From: Coprenecus sp964640305
GTDB lineage: Bacteria; Bacteroidota; Bacteroidia; Bacteroidales; UBA932
Direction of reading: 5' to 3'
Assembly: GCA_964640305.1 (NCBI GenBank)
Contig: CAZXFF010000002.1
Span: forward strand, 38,647 to 102,646
DNA length: 64,000 nucleotides
The position numbers and the translations under genes were made by a program. Position 1 is the first letter of the stretch. Every line of letters begins with the position of its first letter. The notes under the pieces are model-generated. The model was not told the DNA's origin. It ran no database searches and was given only the letters and a program-made list of their open reading frames with translations. Positions 16,802 to 26,205 of the stretch are shown here, in pieces.

Positions 16802-18730
16802 ATGATGTATGGAATTTTAGAATTGAATGATAAGTCTTCTGAAGAGCTGTTCTCCATTGCAGCTGAACTCGGTATCAAGAAAGCAGAATCCATGAGCAGG
16901 ATCGACTTGATATACAAAATACTGGACGAGCAGGCTATACAAAGCAAGGAAACGCCCAAACTGAAACGGAGAAACAGGATTCAGAAATCCCCGGTGCAGG
17001 CAAACAATACTGAATCTGTACCTGCCGTAAATGTTGCAGTACAGGAAAAGCCTAAACCCGATCCGGTAGAGACAGTGCTTAGCCCAACTGATTCTCCTGT
17101 TGCAAAGAGTGATTCTCCTGTACAGGGTGATTCACTTGCACAGGGAAATTCCGTTGTGCAGAATGATCCGCCTGCTGCAACTGCAAAGAAGAAGAGAGGA
17201 AGGCCCAAAAAGAATTCTGAGAAAAAGGCTGCAGCACCGGTATCAGAGCAGATACCGGCTCCGGAAGCGGATGAGAACACAAATTTCCAGATGCAGCCCG
17301 AAACAGAACCGGATGCATCGGAACAGAAACCTGAAAAGGATGCCAGAAAACCATCCGGGAAACGGGGTCGTAAACCGAAACTGCCGAAACCTGCGGAAAC
17401 ACAGACTTCAGAAGAGCCTCCTGTTAAGGAAAGCGAAGAAGCAGCTGCAGCCGGAAGCACACAGGAAGAAAAACCGAAAGCTGATCAGGAGCAAAAGGAA
17501 AAGCCTGCAGACGACAGCAGGAAAAACACCGAAAACAAGGGACATAGCAGACAGCATGACCGTCAGAACAGCCAACAGCAACAGCCTGTACAGCAGCCCA
17601 AAATAGAGTATGAAGGCATAGTAGAGGCTCAAGGGGTTCTGGAAATCATGCCTGACGGTTACGGATTTCTCCGTTCATCCGACTATAACTATCTGAACTC
17701 CCCGGATGATATATACGTATCCCAGGCCCAGATCAAATCCTACGCATTGAAAACCGGAGACACTATTCTGGGGGAAATACGTCCTCCCCGCGAAGGAGAC
17801 AAATATTTCCCTCTGGTCAAAATCAACAGGATAAACGGACGCACTCCTGAATACATCCGGGACAGGGTCCCTTTTGACTTCCTCACACCTCTTTTCCCTG
17901 AAGAGAAGTTCAACATTACATCCAACGGACACAATGATCTGTCCTGCAGGGTAGTGGATCTTTTTACCCCTATCGGCAAAGGACAACGTGGACTTATAGT
18001 TGCCCAGCCGAAAACAGGAAAGACCATCCTCCTGAAAGCGATTGCGAATGCGATAGCGGACAATCATCCGGAAGTATACATGATTGTACTGCTTATCGAC
18101 GAAAGGCCTGAAGAGGTCACGGATATGGCAAGAAGCGTAAAGGCGGAGGTTGTTGCATCCACATTCGACGAACCGGCTGAAAGACATGTCAAGGTTGCAA
18201 GCATTGTACTTGAAAAGGCCAAACGCCTTGTCGAATGCGGACATGACGTCGTCATATTCCTGGACTCCATAACCAGGCTTGCCCGTGCATTCAACACTGT
18301 CCAGCCGGCATCCGGAAAAGTCCTTTCAGGCGGGGTGGATGCAAATGCCCTGCACAAGCCAAAACGCTTTTTCGGAGCTGCCCGCAATATTGAAAACGGC
18401 GGGTCCCTTACGATACTGGCAACTGCACTGATCGATACCGGGTCAAAGATGGATGAAGTCATATTCGAAGAATTCAAGGGTACGGGAAACATGGAACTGC
18501 AGCTTGACAGGAAACTGTCCAACAAGCGTATCTTCCCCGCAGTGGATGTCACCTTGAGCAGCACCAGACGTGATGATCTGCTTTGGGATAAAGACACCCT
18601 TAACCGTATGTGGATATTGAGGAACTATCTCGCAGACATGACAAGTGTCGAGGCTATGGAATTCCTGAAGAAAAGGCTCGAATCGACCGAGAACAACCAG
18701 ATGTTCCTGGCATCAATGAACGGAGAATAA
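16802..18730 (+). CDS. rho: Transcription termination factor Rho with long N-terminal insert
   Basis: Hexameric RNA helicase that ends transcription. 642 residues, about 220 longer than E. coli Rho. Order: N-terminal helical domain (about 5-45, LNDKSSEELFSIAAELGI), then a low-complexity insert (about 50-262) rich in Lys, Glu, Pro and Gln carrying two AT-hook-like cores (KKKRGRPKKN and GKRGRKPK) and a short degenerate repeat around SPVQGDSLAQGN; then the cold-shock RNA-binding domain (GVLEIMPDGYGFLRS) and the RecA-like core with Walker A QPKTGKT (about 402-408), LIDERPEEVTDM and LDSITRLARA. The insert is predicted disordered and may mediate nucleic-acid binding or condensate formation, as reported for Rho in other Bacteroidota. 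Confidence 0.97.
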   Translation: MMYGILELNDKSSEELFSIAAELGIKKAESMSRIDLIYKILDEQAIQSKETPKLKRRNRIQKSPVQANNTESVPAVNVAVQEKPKPDPVETVLSPTDSPVAKSDSPVQGDSLAQGNSVVQNDPPAATAKKKRGRPKKNSEKKAAAPVSEQIPAPEADENTNFQMQPETEPDASEQKPEKDARKPSGKRGRKPKLPKPAETQTSEEPPVKESEEAAAAGSTQEEKPKADQEQKEKPADDSRKNTENKGHSRQHDRQNSQQQQPVQQPKIEYEGIVEAQGVLEIMPDGYGFLRSSDYNYLNSPDDIYVSQAQIKSYALKTGDTILGEIRPPREGDKYFPLVKINRINGRTPEYIRDRVPFDFLTPLFPEEKFNITSNGHNDLSCRVVDLFTPIGKGQRGLIVAQPKTGKTILLKAIANAIADNHPEVYMIVLLIDERPEEVTDMARSVKAEVVASTFDEPAERHVKVASIVLEKAKRLVECGHDVVIFLDSITRLARAFNTVQPASGKVLSGGVDANALHKPKRFFGAARNIENGGSLTILATALIDTGSKMDEVIFEEFKGTGNMELQLDRKLSNKRIFPAVDVTLSSTRRDDLLWDKDTLNRMWILRNYLADMTSVEAMEFLKKRLESTENNQMFLASMNGE

Positions 18731-18733
18731 AGG

Positions 18734-19957
18734 TCACTCATATCTGAGACATTCGATCGGATCCAGAGCAGCAGCCCGTTTTGCCGGCAGATAGCCGGAC
18801 AGGATCCCGACCGCCAGACAAAGTACAAATGCTGCCGCCATCCAATGCCAGGGAATTGTGAAACCTGCATCCATGATGGCGGCAGTAATGTTTCCGGCTA
18901 CGATGCCGGCCACAATTCCTATTATCCCTCCAGTCTCTCCGATCAGTACGGATTCCAGCAGGAATTGCTGTCTTATTCCAGATGACGAAGCTCCCAGTGC
19001 CTTAAGGGTCCCGATTTCCCTTGTCCTTTCCTTCACTGACACCAGCATAATGTTCATAAGGCCCACAGCAGCCCCTGTCAATGTTATCAGTCCTATAACC
19101 ATTGCCATTACCGTTATAGAATATATGGACTCGTTCTGGCTCCGTATTTCCGCTTCCATTCTCACTATATTGAAATCATCCTCATCCCAAGGGGAAAGCC
19201 TTCTTGCTGCCCTGAAATTCTTTCTGGCTTCCGATGCGGCAAACTCCTCAGGGACCGCGGCATCCGGCAATATCTTTATGGTAAAGTCAGGAGCGGATTC
19301 GCACAGATCTGCCAATGCATTCGTATACGGTACCAGAATCCTGTCATCCATACTTCCCCCAGCCATATTCCCTACCTTTTCGGCAACACCCACAACAGTA
19401 TACCGGCGCCCTTTGATGAAAACCGGTTTCCCGGATGCAGGGCCATCACCGTACAATGCAGAAGATACTCCGCTGCCGATAATGCAGAATGCTTTCCCGC
19501 TCCGGATGTCAGCATCCTTGAAATTCCTACCCTCAGCCAGTGACAGATTATCGGTTGCCAACATATTATCATCACATCCTACGACCGTAACAGTAGGATT
19601 CGTACGTTTTGCCCCGGATTCTGCTCTCGCATTTGACAGGATAACGGCATACATCGAAACGGTCGCGTCCACGTCATAATATTCTTTGAAACGCTCTGCC
19701 TGCACCTTAGAAAGATAAAGGGGATTCCTATGGCGTTTCATGTCTGAGGGATAAGAATATCTGGAATTGATGATTATCGCCGCCGTCCCCATTCTGCTGT
19801 AGGTATCGATTATCGAAGACCGGATTGCATCCACGGCTGTAAGGATTCCGACCAGAGACGTAATGCCAAGGGCTATGATGGTTATGGTCAGCCACGACCG
19901 GAGCCTGTTCGATTTTACTGCTCTTACAGCCATTGCGAAGGTTTCTCTTCTCTTCAT
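18734..19957 (-). CDS. MacB/FtsX-type ABC transporter permease
   Basis: Inner-membrane permease of the type VII ABC (mechanotransmission) class. 407 residues: a first membrane helix (about 19-43, after RSWLTITIIALG), a large periplasmic MacB_PCD domain, and three C-terminal helices (about 275-300, 330-355, 365-390) with the family motif SVKERTREIGTLKALGAS. No ATPase or periplasmic adaptor gene is adjacent, so the partner must be elsewhere. Convergent with rho, 3 bases between stop codons. Substrate unknown. Confidence 0.9.
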   Translation of the reverse strand: MKRRETFAMAVRAVKSNRLRSWLTITIIALGITSLVGILTAVDAIRSSIIDTYSRMGTAAIIINSRYSYPSDMKRHRNPLYLSKVQAERFKEYYDVDATVSMYAVILSNARAESGAKRTNPTVTVVGCDDNMLATDNLSLAEGRNFKDADIRSGKAFCIIGSGVSSALYGDGPASGKPVFIKGRRYTVVGVAEKVGNMAGGSMDDRILVPYTNALADLCESAPDFTIKILPDAAVPEEFAASEARKNFRAARRLSPWDEDDFNIVRMEAEIRSQNESIYSITVMAMVIGLITLTGAAVGLMNIMLVSVKERTREIGTLKALGASSSGIRQQFLLESVLIGETGGIIGIVAGIVAGNITAAIMDAGFTIPWHWMAAAFVLCLAVGILSGYLPAKRAAALDPIECLRYE

Positions 19958-20057
19958 ATCAACAACACGGATTTATATCATACATTTGGTATAATGAATT
20001 GTAAAAGTAGGAATTTATATTTGATTTTCATACCTTTGCAGCCAAATTTGACAAAAA

Positions 20058-20999
20058 ATGAGACCTCGCATAAAAAAGAACACAGCCCGCCCCGGGCAAG
20101 AACGCCAAAGAGAAAAAAGCTACAGAACAGACAAGGCAGGACATTCCGGGAAACCGGGACCCAAACCTTTCGAAAGGAAACCACTGCACAGACATTCTGC
20201 AAGACCGCTTACCAAGCCGGCCGCAGGACCTGCAATATCCGGAACAGGACCTATCCGGAATGCAGTTACATCAGGAGACGGATCTATCCGTCTCAACAAA
20301 TTCATTGCAAATGCAGGACTGTGTTCCAGGAGGGAAGCGGACGAATACATCCAGGCAGGACTGGTATCTGTAAACGGGAATATTGTAACTGAACTGGGAA
20401 TAAAGGTATTCCCCGAAAAAGACGAGATACGTTTCAACGGAGAAAGGATAAAAGGGGAGAAGAAAGTCTACATTGTAATGAACAAGCCCAAGGATTTCGT
20501 CACAACTACCAAGGATCCCCATGCAGAGCGCAACGTGATGCAGCTTATCAGCAAGGAACTGTGTCCGGAAAGGGTTTTTCCCGTAGGAAGGCTGGACAAG
20601 GCGACAACAGGTGTTCTGCTGCTGACCAATGACGGGGAACTGGCAGAAAAGCTTACCCATCCCTCTTTCCAGAAAAAGAAAATCTATCAGGTCGAACTGG
20701 ACAAGAACCTGAAACCCGGAGATATGGAAAAACTCACTTCGGGAATCCAGCTTGAAGACGGCCCTGCATATGCGGATGAGGTGGCATATGTGGACGGTGA
20801 GAAAAGTGTGGTAGGAGTAGAAATCCATTCCGGCAGGAACAGAATCATCCGCAGGATGTTCGAGGCCCTAGGATATAAGGTCAAGAAACTCGACAGGGTA
20901 TATTTCGCCGGACTTACCAAGAAAAAACTCAGCAGGGGACAGTGGCGTTTCCTGAGTGACGAGGAGATAACCATGCTAAAGATGAATTTCTATGAGTAA
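20058..20999 (+). CDS. rluB: S4-domain rRNA pseudouridine synthase (RluB/RsuA family)
   Basis: Isomerises a uridine in rRNA to pseudouridine. 313 residues: a basic, Pro/Arg/Lys-rich disordered extension (1-75), an S4 RNA-binding domain (about 77-125, RLNKFIANAGLCSRREADEYI), then the catalytic domain with FPVGRLDKATTGVLLLTNDG (catalytic Asp180) and HSGRNRIIRRMFEALGY. The family makes RluB, RluE, RluF or RsuA hard to tell apart; RluB-like is the most probable. Its last 8 bases overlap era. A TACCTTTG (20031-20038) lies 20 bases before the start; no -33 element is clear. Confidence 0.9.
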   Translation: MRPRIKKNTARPGQERQREKSYRTDKAGHSGKPGPKPFERKPLHRHSARPLTKPAAGPAISGTGPIRNAVTSGDGSIRLNKFIANAGLCSRREADEYIQAGLVSVNGNIVTELGIKVFPEKDEIRFNGERIKGEKKVYIVMNKPKDFVTTTKDPHAERNVMQLISKELCPERVFPVGRLDKATTGVLLLTNDGELAEKLTHPSFQKKKIYQVELDKNLKPGDMEKLTSGIQLEDGPAYADEVAYVDGEKSVVGVEIHSGRNRIIRRMFEALGYKVKKLDRVYFAGLTKKKLSRGQWRFLSDEEITMLKMNFYE

Positions 21000-21882
21000 C
21001 ATGCCACATAAAGCCGGTTTTGTCAATATCATAGGAAACCCTAACGTAGGCAAATCAACTCTGATGAATGCCCTTGTAGGCGAGAAACTATCGATAATCA
21101 CCTCCAAAGCCCAGACTACCAGACACAGGATAATGGGTGTAGTCAACGGAGAAGATTACCAGATAGTCTATTCGGACACACCAGGTATCCTGAAACCCTC
21201 CTACATGCTGCAGAAAAGCATGATGGATTATGTAGATACCGCAATAGGGGATGCCGATATAATCCTTTACGTCACTGATGTGGTAGAAAAAAGGGACAAG
21301 AACCGGGAATACATCGACAGACTGAACTCGGCATCCTGTCCTGTGCTGGTGATAATCAACAAAATCGATATAAGCAACAGCGAATCCGTTACGGCTCTTG
21401 CCGCCAAGTGGTCGGAAGAAGTCCCGAAGGCAGAGATATTCGCGGTATCGGCAATGGAGAGGTTCGGGATGGATGGTATCTTCAACCGGATCCTGGAGCT
21501 GCTGCCTGAGAACGAGCCATGGTATGACAAAGACTTCTTTACCGACAGGAACCTGCGTTTCTTCGCTTCTGAAATCATAAGGGAAAAGATCCTGACAAAT
21601 TATTCCAAAGAGATCCCTTACTGCACGGAAGTGGTTATAGAAGAGTTCAAGGAGAACGGAGAAAGGTATGATATCCATGCCGTAATCAATGTCATGAGGG
21701 AGTCCCAGAAAGGTATCATAATCGGCAACAGAGGCGCCTCACTGAAAAAAGTCGGGACAGAGGCCCGACTGGACATGGAGGAATTCTTTGAGAAAAAGGT
21801 ATATCTGCAGCTGTTCGTGAAGGTAAATCCCCACTGGAGGGATGACAAAAGAAAGCTGATTTCTTTTGGATACGGTAGTTAG
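20992..21882 (+). CDS. era: GTPase Era
   Basis: Ribosome-assembly GTPase that binds the 3' end of 16S rRNA. 296 residues: G domain with GNPNVGKST (12-20), the switch I region TTRHR, DTPG and NKID, followed by a C-terminal KH domain containing IIGNRGASLKKVGTEAR and ending LFVKVNPHWRDDKR. It overlaps the upstream pseudouridine synthase gene by 8 bases, a coupling that fits a shared role in ribosome maturation. Confidence 0.97.
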   Translation: MSNMPHKAGFVNIIGNPNVGKSTLMNALVGEKLSIITSKAQTTRHRIMGVVNGEDYQIVYSDTPGILKPSYMLQKSMMDYVDTAIGDADIILYVTDVVEKRDKNREYIDRLNSASCPVLVIINKIDISNSESVTALAAKWSEEVPKAEIFAVSAMERFGMDGIFNRILELLPENEPWYDKDFFTDRNLRFFASEIIREKILTNYSKEIPYCTEVVIEEFKENGERYDIHAVINVMRESQKGIIIGNRGASLKKVGTEARLDMEEFFEKKVYLQLFVKVNPHWRDDKRKLISFGYGS

Positions 21883-21936
21883 ACCGAAACCGTTTTTTTC
21901 CTAAATTTGTAGGATATTTCCAAAAGACCAGCATAG

Positions 21937-24639
21937 ATGAGCAGAGAAGAATCCTTTGAAGACATAGAAATCGAAGATGCCGTTTCCAACGAACCGGTTT
22001 CCGGAAAGTATGACAGAATAATCACTGAAGGCGAAAAAAAATACAAATTGCCAGGCATGTACAAGGACTGGTTCCTTGACTATGCTTCATACGTTATTCT
22101 GGAAAGGGCTGTACCGCACATTTCTGACGGGCTGAAACCAGTCCAGAGACGAATCCTTCATGCCATGAAGACAGTGGACGACGGACGGTACAACAAAGTA
22201 TCAAGCCTGGTCGGTGCCACTATGCCGTATCATCCTCACGGAGATGCATCCATCGGAGACGCATTGGTGCAGCTCGGACAGAAGGATCTCCTTATCGACT
22301 GTCAGGGGAACTGGGGAAATATACTGACAGGGGACCCTGCTGCAGCAGGCAGGTACATTGAGGCAAGACTGACACCTTTTGCAAACGAAGTCCTGTTCAA
22401 TCCCAAAATCACCGAATGGGTCAACTCATATGATGGGCGCAACAAGGAACCGGTCAACCTTCCCGTAAAGTTCCCGTTGCTCCTGGCACAGGGCTCAGAC
22501 GGTATAGCAGTGGGTCTGGCATGCAAGATTCTGCCTCATAACTTTGTGGAACTTATCGATGCATCCATTGCTGTGCTGAAGGGAGAAGAATTCGAGCTTT
22601 ACCCTGATTTCCCGACAGGAGGATTGGCTGACGTCACCAATTACAACCAAGGGAAAAGAGGCGGCAAGATACGGGTAAGGGCAGACATCAGGAAAATAAA
22701 CAAGAACACCCTTGCCATAACGGAGATACCCTTCGGGAAAACCACAGGGGACATTATCGATTCGATACTGAAGGCCAATGAACGGGGCAAAATCAGGATA
22801 AGGAAGATTGATGACAACACAGCCAAGAATGCTGAAATCATAATCCAGCTTTACAATGATGCCTCTCCTGACATGACTATCGATGCCCTGTATGCCTTCA
22901 CGGACTGCGAGGTAAGCATATCCCCGAACACTTGTGTCATAAAGGACAAAAGACCTTACTTCATAGGTGTCGATGAAGTATTGAAGGACAATACTGCCAG
23001 AACTCTTGAACTCATGAGGAAAGAGCTGGAAATAAAGCTCGGTGAAGCGGAAGGGGAGTGGCACTATACATCTCTGGAGAAGATATTTTTCGAAAACAAA
23101 GTATACAAGGTACTCGAAAACGATGCCAGGACATGGGACAAGCAGATAAAGGATGTCCTGTCCGCAATGCTGGAATATCAGCATCTGCTCAGAAAGAAGA
23201 TAACCAGGGAAGACATACTGAAACTGGTGGAAAAGCCGGTCCGCAAGATTTCCAAGTTCGATATAAAAGCGATTACAGACAAGATTCTCGGAATAGAAAA
23301 GAGAGAGGCTGAACTCAGGTACAATCTGGAGCACCTTACCGAATACTGTATAAAATATTTTGAGTCCCTCAAGGAACGGTACGGGGAGATGCATCCCAGA
23401 CGTACCCGAATCACTTCTTTCGAAAACATCGAGGCGGTAAAAGTAGTGGCGAACAATGCCAAACTATATGTAAACAGGGCGGAAGGATTCATCGGAACAT
23501 CTTCAAAGAAGATAGAAGAGGCAGAATACATCTGCGACTGTTCCGACATAGATGATGTAATAGTATTCCTTAAAGACGGAAGATACGTAATCAGGAAAAT
23601 TTCCGACAAACAGTTCGTGGACCGTAACATCATAAGTGCCGCCATTTTCCGTAAAGGAGATGAAAGGACCATCTACAACGTCATCTACAGGGACGGGAAG
23701 CAGGGAATGTACTATGCAAAACGCTTCGCCGTTACCGGGATCATAAGGGACAAATTCTATAACCTGACCAAAGGCACCCCGGATTCCAACGTCCTGTGGT
23801 TCACTGCAAACCCGAACGGAGAGGCCGAAACGGTAAAAATACACCTGCGTCCCAGACAGAAACTCAAGAAACTCATAGTGGATTTCGACTTCTCGACCCT
23901 CTCTATAAAAGGAAGGACATCCATGGGGAACATTGTCAGCCGTTATCCTGTTCAGAAGATAACCATGAGGGCAGCAGGAATCTCTACAATAGGAGGAAGA
24001 CAGGTCTGGTTCGATACAGACATCAACCGCCTGAATGAAGACGGACGCGGCATCCTGCTCGGAGAGTTCCGTGGAGACGAACATCTGCTGGCTGTATGCA
24101 AGGACGGAACATTCTATACAACCGGACTTGACATGAGCACCCGCTTCCCCGGAGAGCTGTTGAAAATAGAGCTGTTCGACCCGGAAAAGGTCTATACTTC
24201 CATATATTGGGACAAACAGTCCGACTCACCTTATATCAAGCGGTTCACTTTCGAAGACAGTATGAACACCCCCCAGCAGTTCATACCTCTGGACGAAGGA
24301 GCGGAGCTCATAGGGCTGTCAGATGACAGATATCCTTCCGTAACTGTCTCATTCGTACAGAACGGCAAGAAAGCAAAAGATCCGATTACCATTGATGCCG
24401 AAGATTTCATAGGAGTCAAGGGATTCAGGGCCAAAGGCAAGAGGGCTGCTGTCAATGTAGAGACAATCGCATTCGGTGAGCCTCTGGAAAAGACAGAGAT
24501 GGAAATCGTCAAGGAACAGGATGAGGAGGACACCGTAAAACCGGGAGAGACTGTAGAACTGCTGGCGGATGTGGTAACCGCATCTCCGGAAACGGAATCA
24601 TCCGGAAATGACGAATTCGAAGAACTGACACTTTTTTAA
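21937..24639 (+). CDS. parC: DNA topoisomerase IV subunit A
   Basis: Cleaving subunit of topoisomerase IV, which unlinks daughter chromosomes. 900 residues: winged-helix/tower core with the quinolone-region motif MPYHPHGDASIGDALV and the active-site Tyr140 in AGRYIEARL, a long coiled coil, and a C-terminal beta-propeller. The GyrA-box (QRRGGKG-type) is not visible in the C-terminal domain, which favours ParC over GyrA. A TAAATTTG (21902-21909) lies 27 bases upstream of the ATG and may be its own -7 element. aroK follows after 17 bases. Confidence 0.9.
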   Translation: MSREESFEDIEIEDAVSNEPVSGKYDRIITEGEKKYKLPGMYKDWFLDYASYVILERAVPHISDGLKPVQRRILHAMKTVDDGRYNKVSSLVGATMPYHPHGDASIGDALVQLGQKDLLIDCQGNWGNILTGDPAAAGRYIEARLTPFANEVLFNPKITEWVNSYDGRNKEPVNLPVKFPLLLAQGSDGIAVGLACKILPHNFVELIDASIAVLKGEEFELYPDFPTGGLADVTNYNQGKRGGKIRVRADIRKINKNTLAITEIPFGKTTGDIIDSILKANERGKIRIRKIDDNTAKNAEIIIQLYNDASPDMTIDALYAFTDCEVSISPNTCVIKDKRPYFIGVDEVLKDNTARTLELMRKELEIKLGEAEGEWHYTSLEKIFFENKVYKVLENDARTWDKQIKDVLSAMLEYQHLLRKKITREDILKLVEKPVRKISKFDIKAITDKILGIEKREAELRYNLEHLTEYCIKYFESLKERYGEMHPRRTRITSFENIEAVKVVANNAKLYVNRAEGFIGTSSKKIEEAEYICDCSDIDDVIVFLKDGRYVIRKISDKQFVDRNIISAAIFRKGDERTIYNVIYRDGKQGMYYAKRFAVTGIIRDKFYNLTKGTPDSNVLWFTANPNGEAETVKIHLRPRQKLKKLIVDFDFSTLSIKGRTSMGNIVSRYPVQKITMRAAGISTIGGRQVWFDTDINRLNEDGRGILLGEFRGDEHLLAVCKDGTFYTTGLDMSTRFPGELLKIELFDPEKVYTSIYWDKQSDSPYIKRFTFEDSMNTPQQFIPLDEGAELIGLSDDRYPSVTVSFVQNGKKAKDPITIDAEDFIGVKGFRAKGKRAAVNVETIAFGEPLEKTEMEIVKEQDEEDTVKPGETVELLADVVTASPETESSGNDEFEELTLF

Positions 24640-24656
24640 ACACAGGACTGACTGTT

Positions 24657-25154
24657 ATGATCATATCGCTTATAGGATTCATGGGGGCCGGAAAGACCAC
24701 TATCGCAAAGGAACTTGGCAAATCCGTCCAGGCACCGGTAGTGGATCTTGACGCATACATATCGGAAAGGGAAGGCAAATCCATTTCCGAAATATTCGGG
24801 GAAGTAGGGGAGGAAGGGTTCCGGAAAATAGAGCTGGAATGCCTGCAGGATGTGCTGGAAGAGAACATATCCGAACACCCGGAGACAATTGAAGACATGA
24901 CCAGATGTACCATGGTTCTTTCTCTTGGAGGAGGTATCATAACCACACCGGAATGCAGGGACCTCATTTCCAGATTCACATACTGTATCTATGTAAAGAC
25001 GGATATCGAGACCATCTTCCGACGCCTCTCCGAGAATGCCGGTGACAGACCTATGCTTAAAGACAGCGAGGGTGAAAAACTCAAGGAGTCGATAGAAAGG
25101 CTGTACAGGGAAAGAGAACCTTACTACATAAGCCTTGCAAAGAAAACAATATAG
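24657..25154 (+). CDS. aroK: Shikimate kinase
   Basis: Phosphorylates shikimate in the route to chorismate and aromatic amino acids. 165 residues with Walker A GFMGAGKTT (6-14), the substrate-binding Asp in DLDAYIS, the GGG motif SLGGGIITTPE and the lid Arg in GDRPM. It follows parC closely and is probably on its message; the bidirectional terminator at 25187-25213 ends the unit. Confidence 0.95.
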   Translation: MIISLIGFMGAGKTTIAKELGKSVQAPVVDLDAYISEREGKSISEIFGEVGEEGFRKIELECLQDVLEENISEHPETIEDMTRCTMVLSLGGGIITTPECRDLISRFTYCIYVKTDIETIFRRLSENAGDRPMLKDSEGEKLKESIERLYREREPYYISLAKKTI

Positions 25155-25190
25155 ACAAGCAATAAAAAATATACACAAGCAATAAAAAAG
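25151..25190 (+). repeat. Tandem 20-bp repeat, two copies
   Basis: Two adjacent 20-base units (25151-25170 and 25171-25190), identical except at two positions, spanning the aroK stop codon. The shared core is ACAAGCAATAAAAAA. Probably a local duplication; the aroK stop lies within the first copy. Confidence 0.85.
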
Positions 25191-25213
25191 CCGGATCCCG
25201 AAGGTCCGGCTTT
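25187..25213. terminator. Bidirectional terminator between aroK and rpmE2
   Basis: AAAGCCGGA (25187-25195) pairs perfectly with TCCGGCTTT (25205-25213) around a short loop. On the minus strand the stem is followed by a T-rich tract, on the plus strand by TTTC, so it serves rpmE2 best and aroK in addition. Confidence 0.85.
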
Positions 25214-25233
25214 CATATCGTTTCGACAGATTG

Positions 25234-25485
25234 TTATTTCTGTCTGGTTTTGTAGCGCTGGTAGAATTTGTCCACACGACCTGCGGTGTCCACAAGTTTC
25301 ATCTTTCCAGTATAGAAAGGGTGAGATGTATTTGAAATCTCGACTTTCACCAAAGGATAGTTCACACCTTCGATTTCGATGGTTTCCTTTGTGTTGACGC
25401 ATGAACGTGTAATGAACACGTGATCGTTTGACATATCCTTGAATGCTACAAGACGGTAGGATTCGGGATGTATTCCTTTTTTCAT
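25234..25485 (-). CDS. rpmE2: 50S ribosomal protein bL31, type B
   Basis: Ribosomal protein at the subunit interface. 83 residues, starting MKKGIHPESYRLVAF and containing SNTSHPFYTGK and VDKFYQRY. The zinc-binding Cys pairs of type A bL31 are missing, which marks the zinc-independent type B (RpmE2/YkgM). It has its own promoter (25510-25541) and terminator. Confidence 0.97.
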   Translation of the reverse strand: MKKGIHPESYRLVAFKDMSNDHVFITRSCVNTKETIEIEGVNYPLVKVEISNTSHPFYTGKMKLVDTAGRVDKFYQRYKTRQK

Positions 25486-25509
25486 TTCCTTTATTTTTTA
25501 ATTGACTCG

Positions 25510-25541
25510 CAAAAGTATGTAAAATATATCTATCTGCCAAA
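25510..25541 (-). promoter_or_regulatory. Promoter of rpmE2
   Basis: Minus strand: TTTG (25541-25538), 20 bases, TACTTTTG (25517-25510). Start near 25504, about 18 bases before the ATG at 25485. Confidence 0.75.
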
Positions 25542-25547
25542 TTTTTA

Positions 25548-25580
25548 GTTCATGAATAATTAGTGTCCCGTTAAAACGGA
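25548..25580 (+). repeat. Left arm of a 1.08-kb imperfect inverted repeat
   Basis: Contains GTTCATGAA (25548-25556), TGTCCCG (25564-25570) and AAAACGGA (25573-25580). The same three blocks, in inverted order and with nearly the same spacing, occur at 26597-26627. The ends TGTCCCG/CGGGACA have the TG...CA form seen in several insertion-sequence families. Confidence 0.6.
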
Positions 25581-25840
25581 GGTGTTGAATAATTCACCGG
25601 ACAGTCCTGGTCGGCCCCATTGTCAGCTGCTGCTGTCCTCCACTTGCCGTCGGGATATGTCAACAACCAATATATGTCTCCCTACAGCATCGGCCTCAAT
25701 CATCTCTCCAGCAATGGTCCCTCTGCACAGCACCTATATGTGTCCAAGACAGGTCTCCCGCCACATTCCGCCTTTCACCATCCTTCAGCACTCCTCTTCT
25801 CACCCCGTCCCGTTCCATTCTCACCTCCGCTTCTGCAGGT

Positions 25841-25897
25841 GCCAATGTGTCCGAGAACGCACTCTCGCAATGGTCCGTGTCTCGCACCCCTACGCAG
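25841..25897 (+). repeat. 57-bp repeat, copy 1
   Basis: Starts GCCAATGTG and ends CCCCTACGCAG. Matches 26079-26135 with about eight differences. The offset of 238 bases is not a multiple of three, so the two copies lie in different frames. Confidence 0.85.
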
Positions 25898-25990
25898 CCG
25901 ATGCGCCCGAGACGTGCATCTCAGGCCGGTCTGCACTTTACCCGCCTCCACCTCCCACCACCTGCCTCCGTCCGTCCTCCAGCCCCCTCC

Positions 25991-26064
25991 GCAGGTGAAC
26001 CGGACCATTTCGCCTAACTCGCAGATTAACAACACTTTACCACAAATCGTGCGGTACACCTGCG
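25991..26064 (+). repeat. 74-bp repeat, copy 1
   Basis: Starts GCAGGTGAACCGG and ends GTGCGGTACACCTGCG; matches 26132-26205 at an offset of 141 bases (47 codons), so the plus-strand frame is kept between these two copies. Confidence 0.85.
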
Positions 26065-26078
26065 GAAGCCCTCCGGCA

Positions 26079-26135
26079 GCCAATGTGCCCGAAAACGTGC
26101 TCTCGCCACGGTCCGTGTCTCGCACCCCTACGCAG
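26079..26135 (+). repeat. 57-bp repeat, copy 2
   Basis: Second copy of the unit at 25841-25897; here it reads in the same plus-strand frame as the 74-bp repeats. Confidence 0.85.
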
Positions 26136-26205
26136 GTGAACCGGCCCCTTTCGTCTAACTCACAGAGTGCCAATGCCTTACCGCAAATAGTGCGGTACAC
26201 CTGCG
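26132..26205 (+). repeat. 74-bp repeat, copy 2
   Basis: Second copy of the unit at 25991-26064. Differences fall at all codon positions, so there is no clear sign of selection on a plus-strand protein. Confidence 0.85.
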
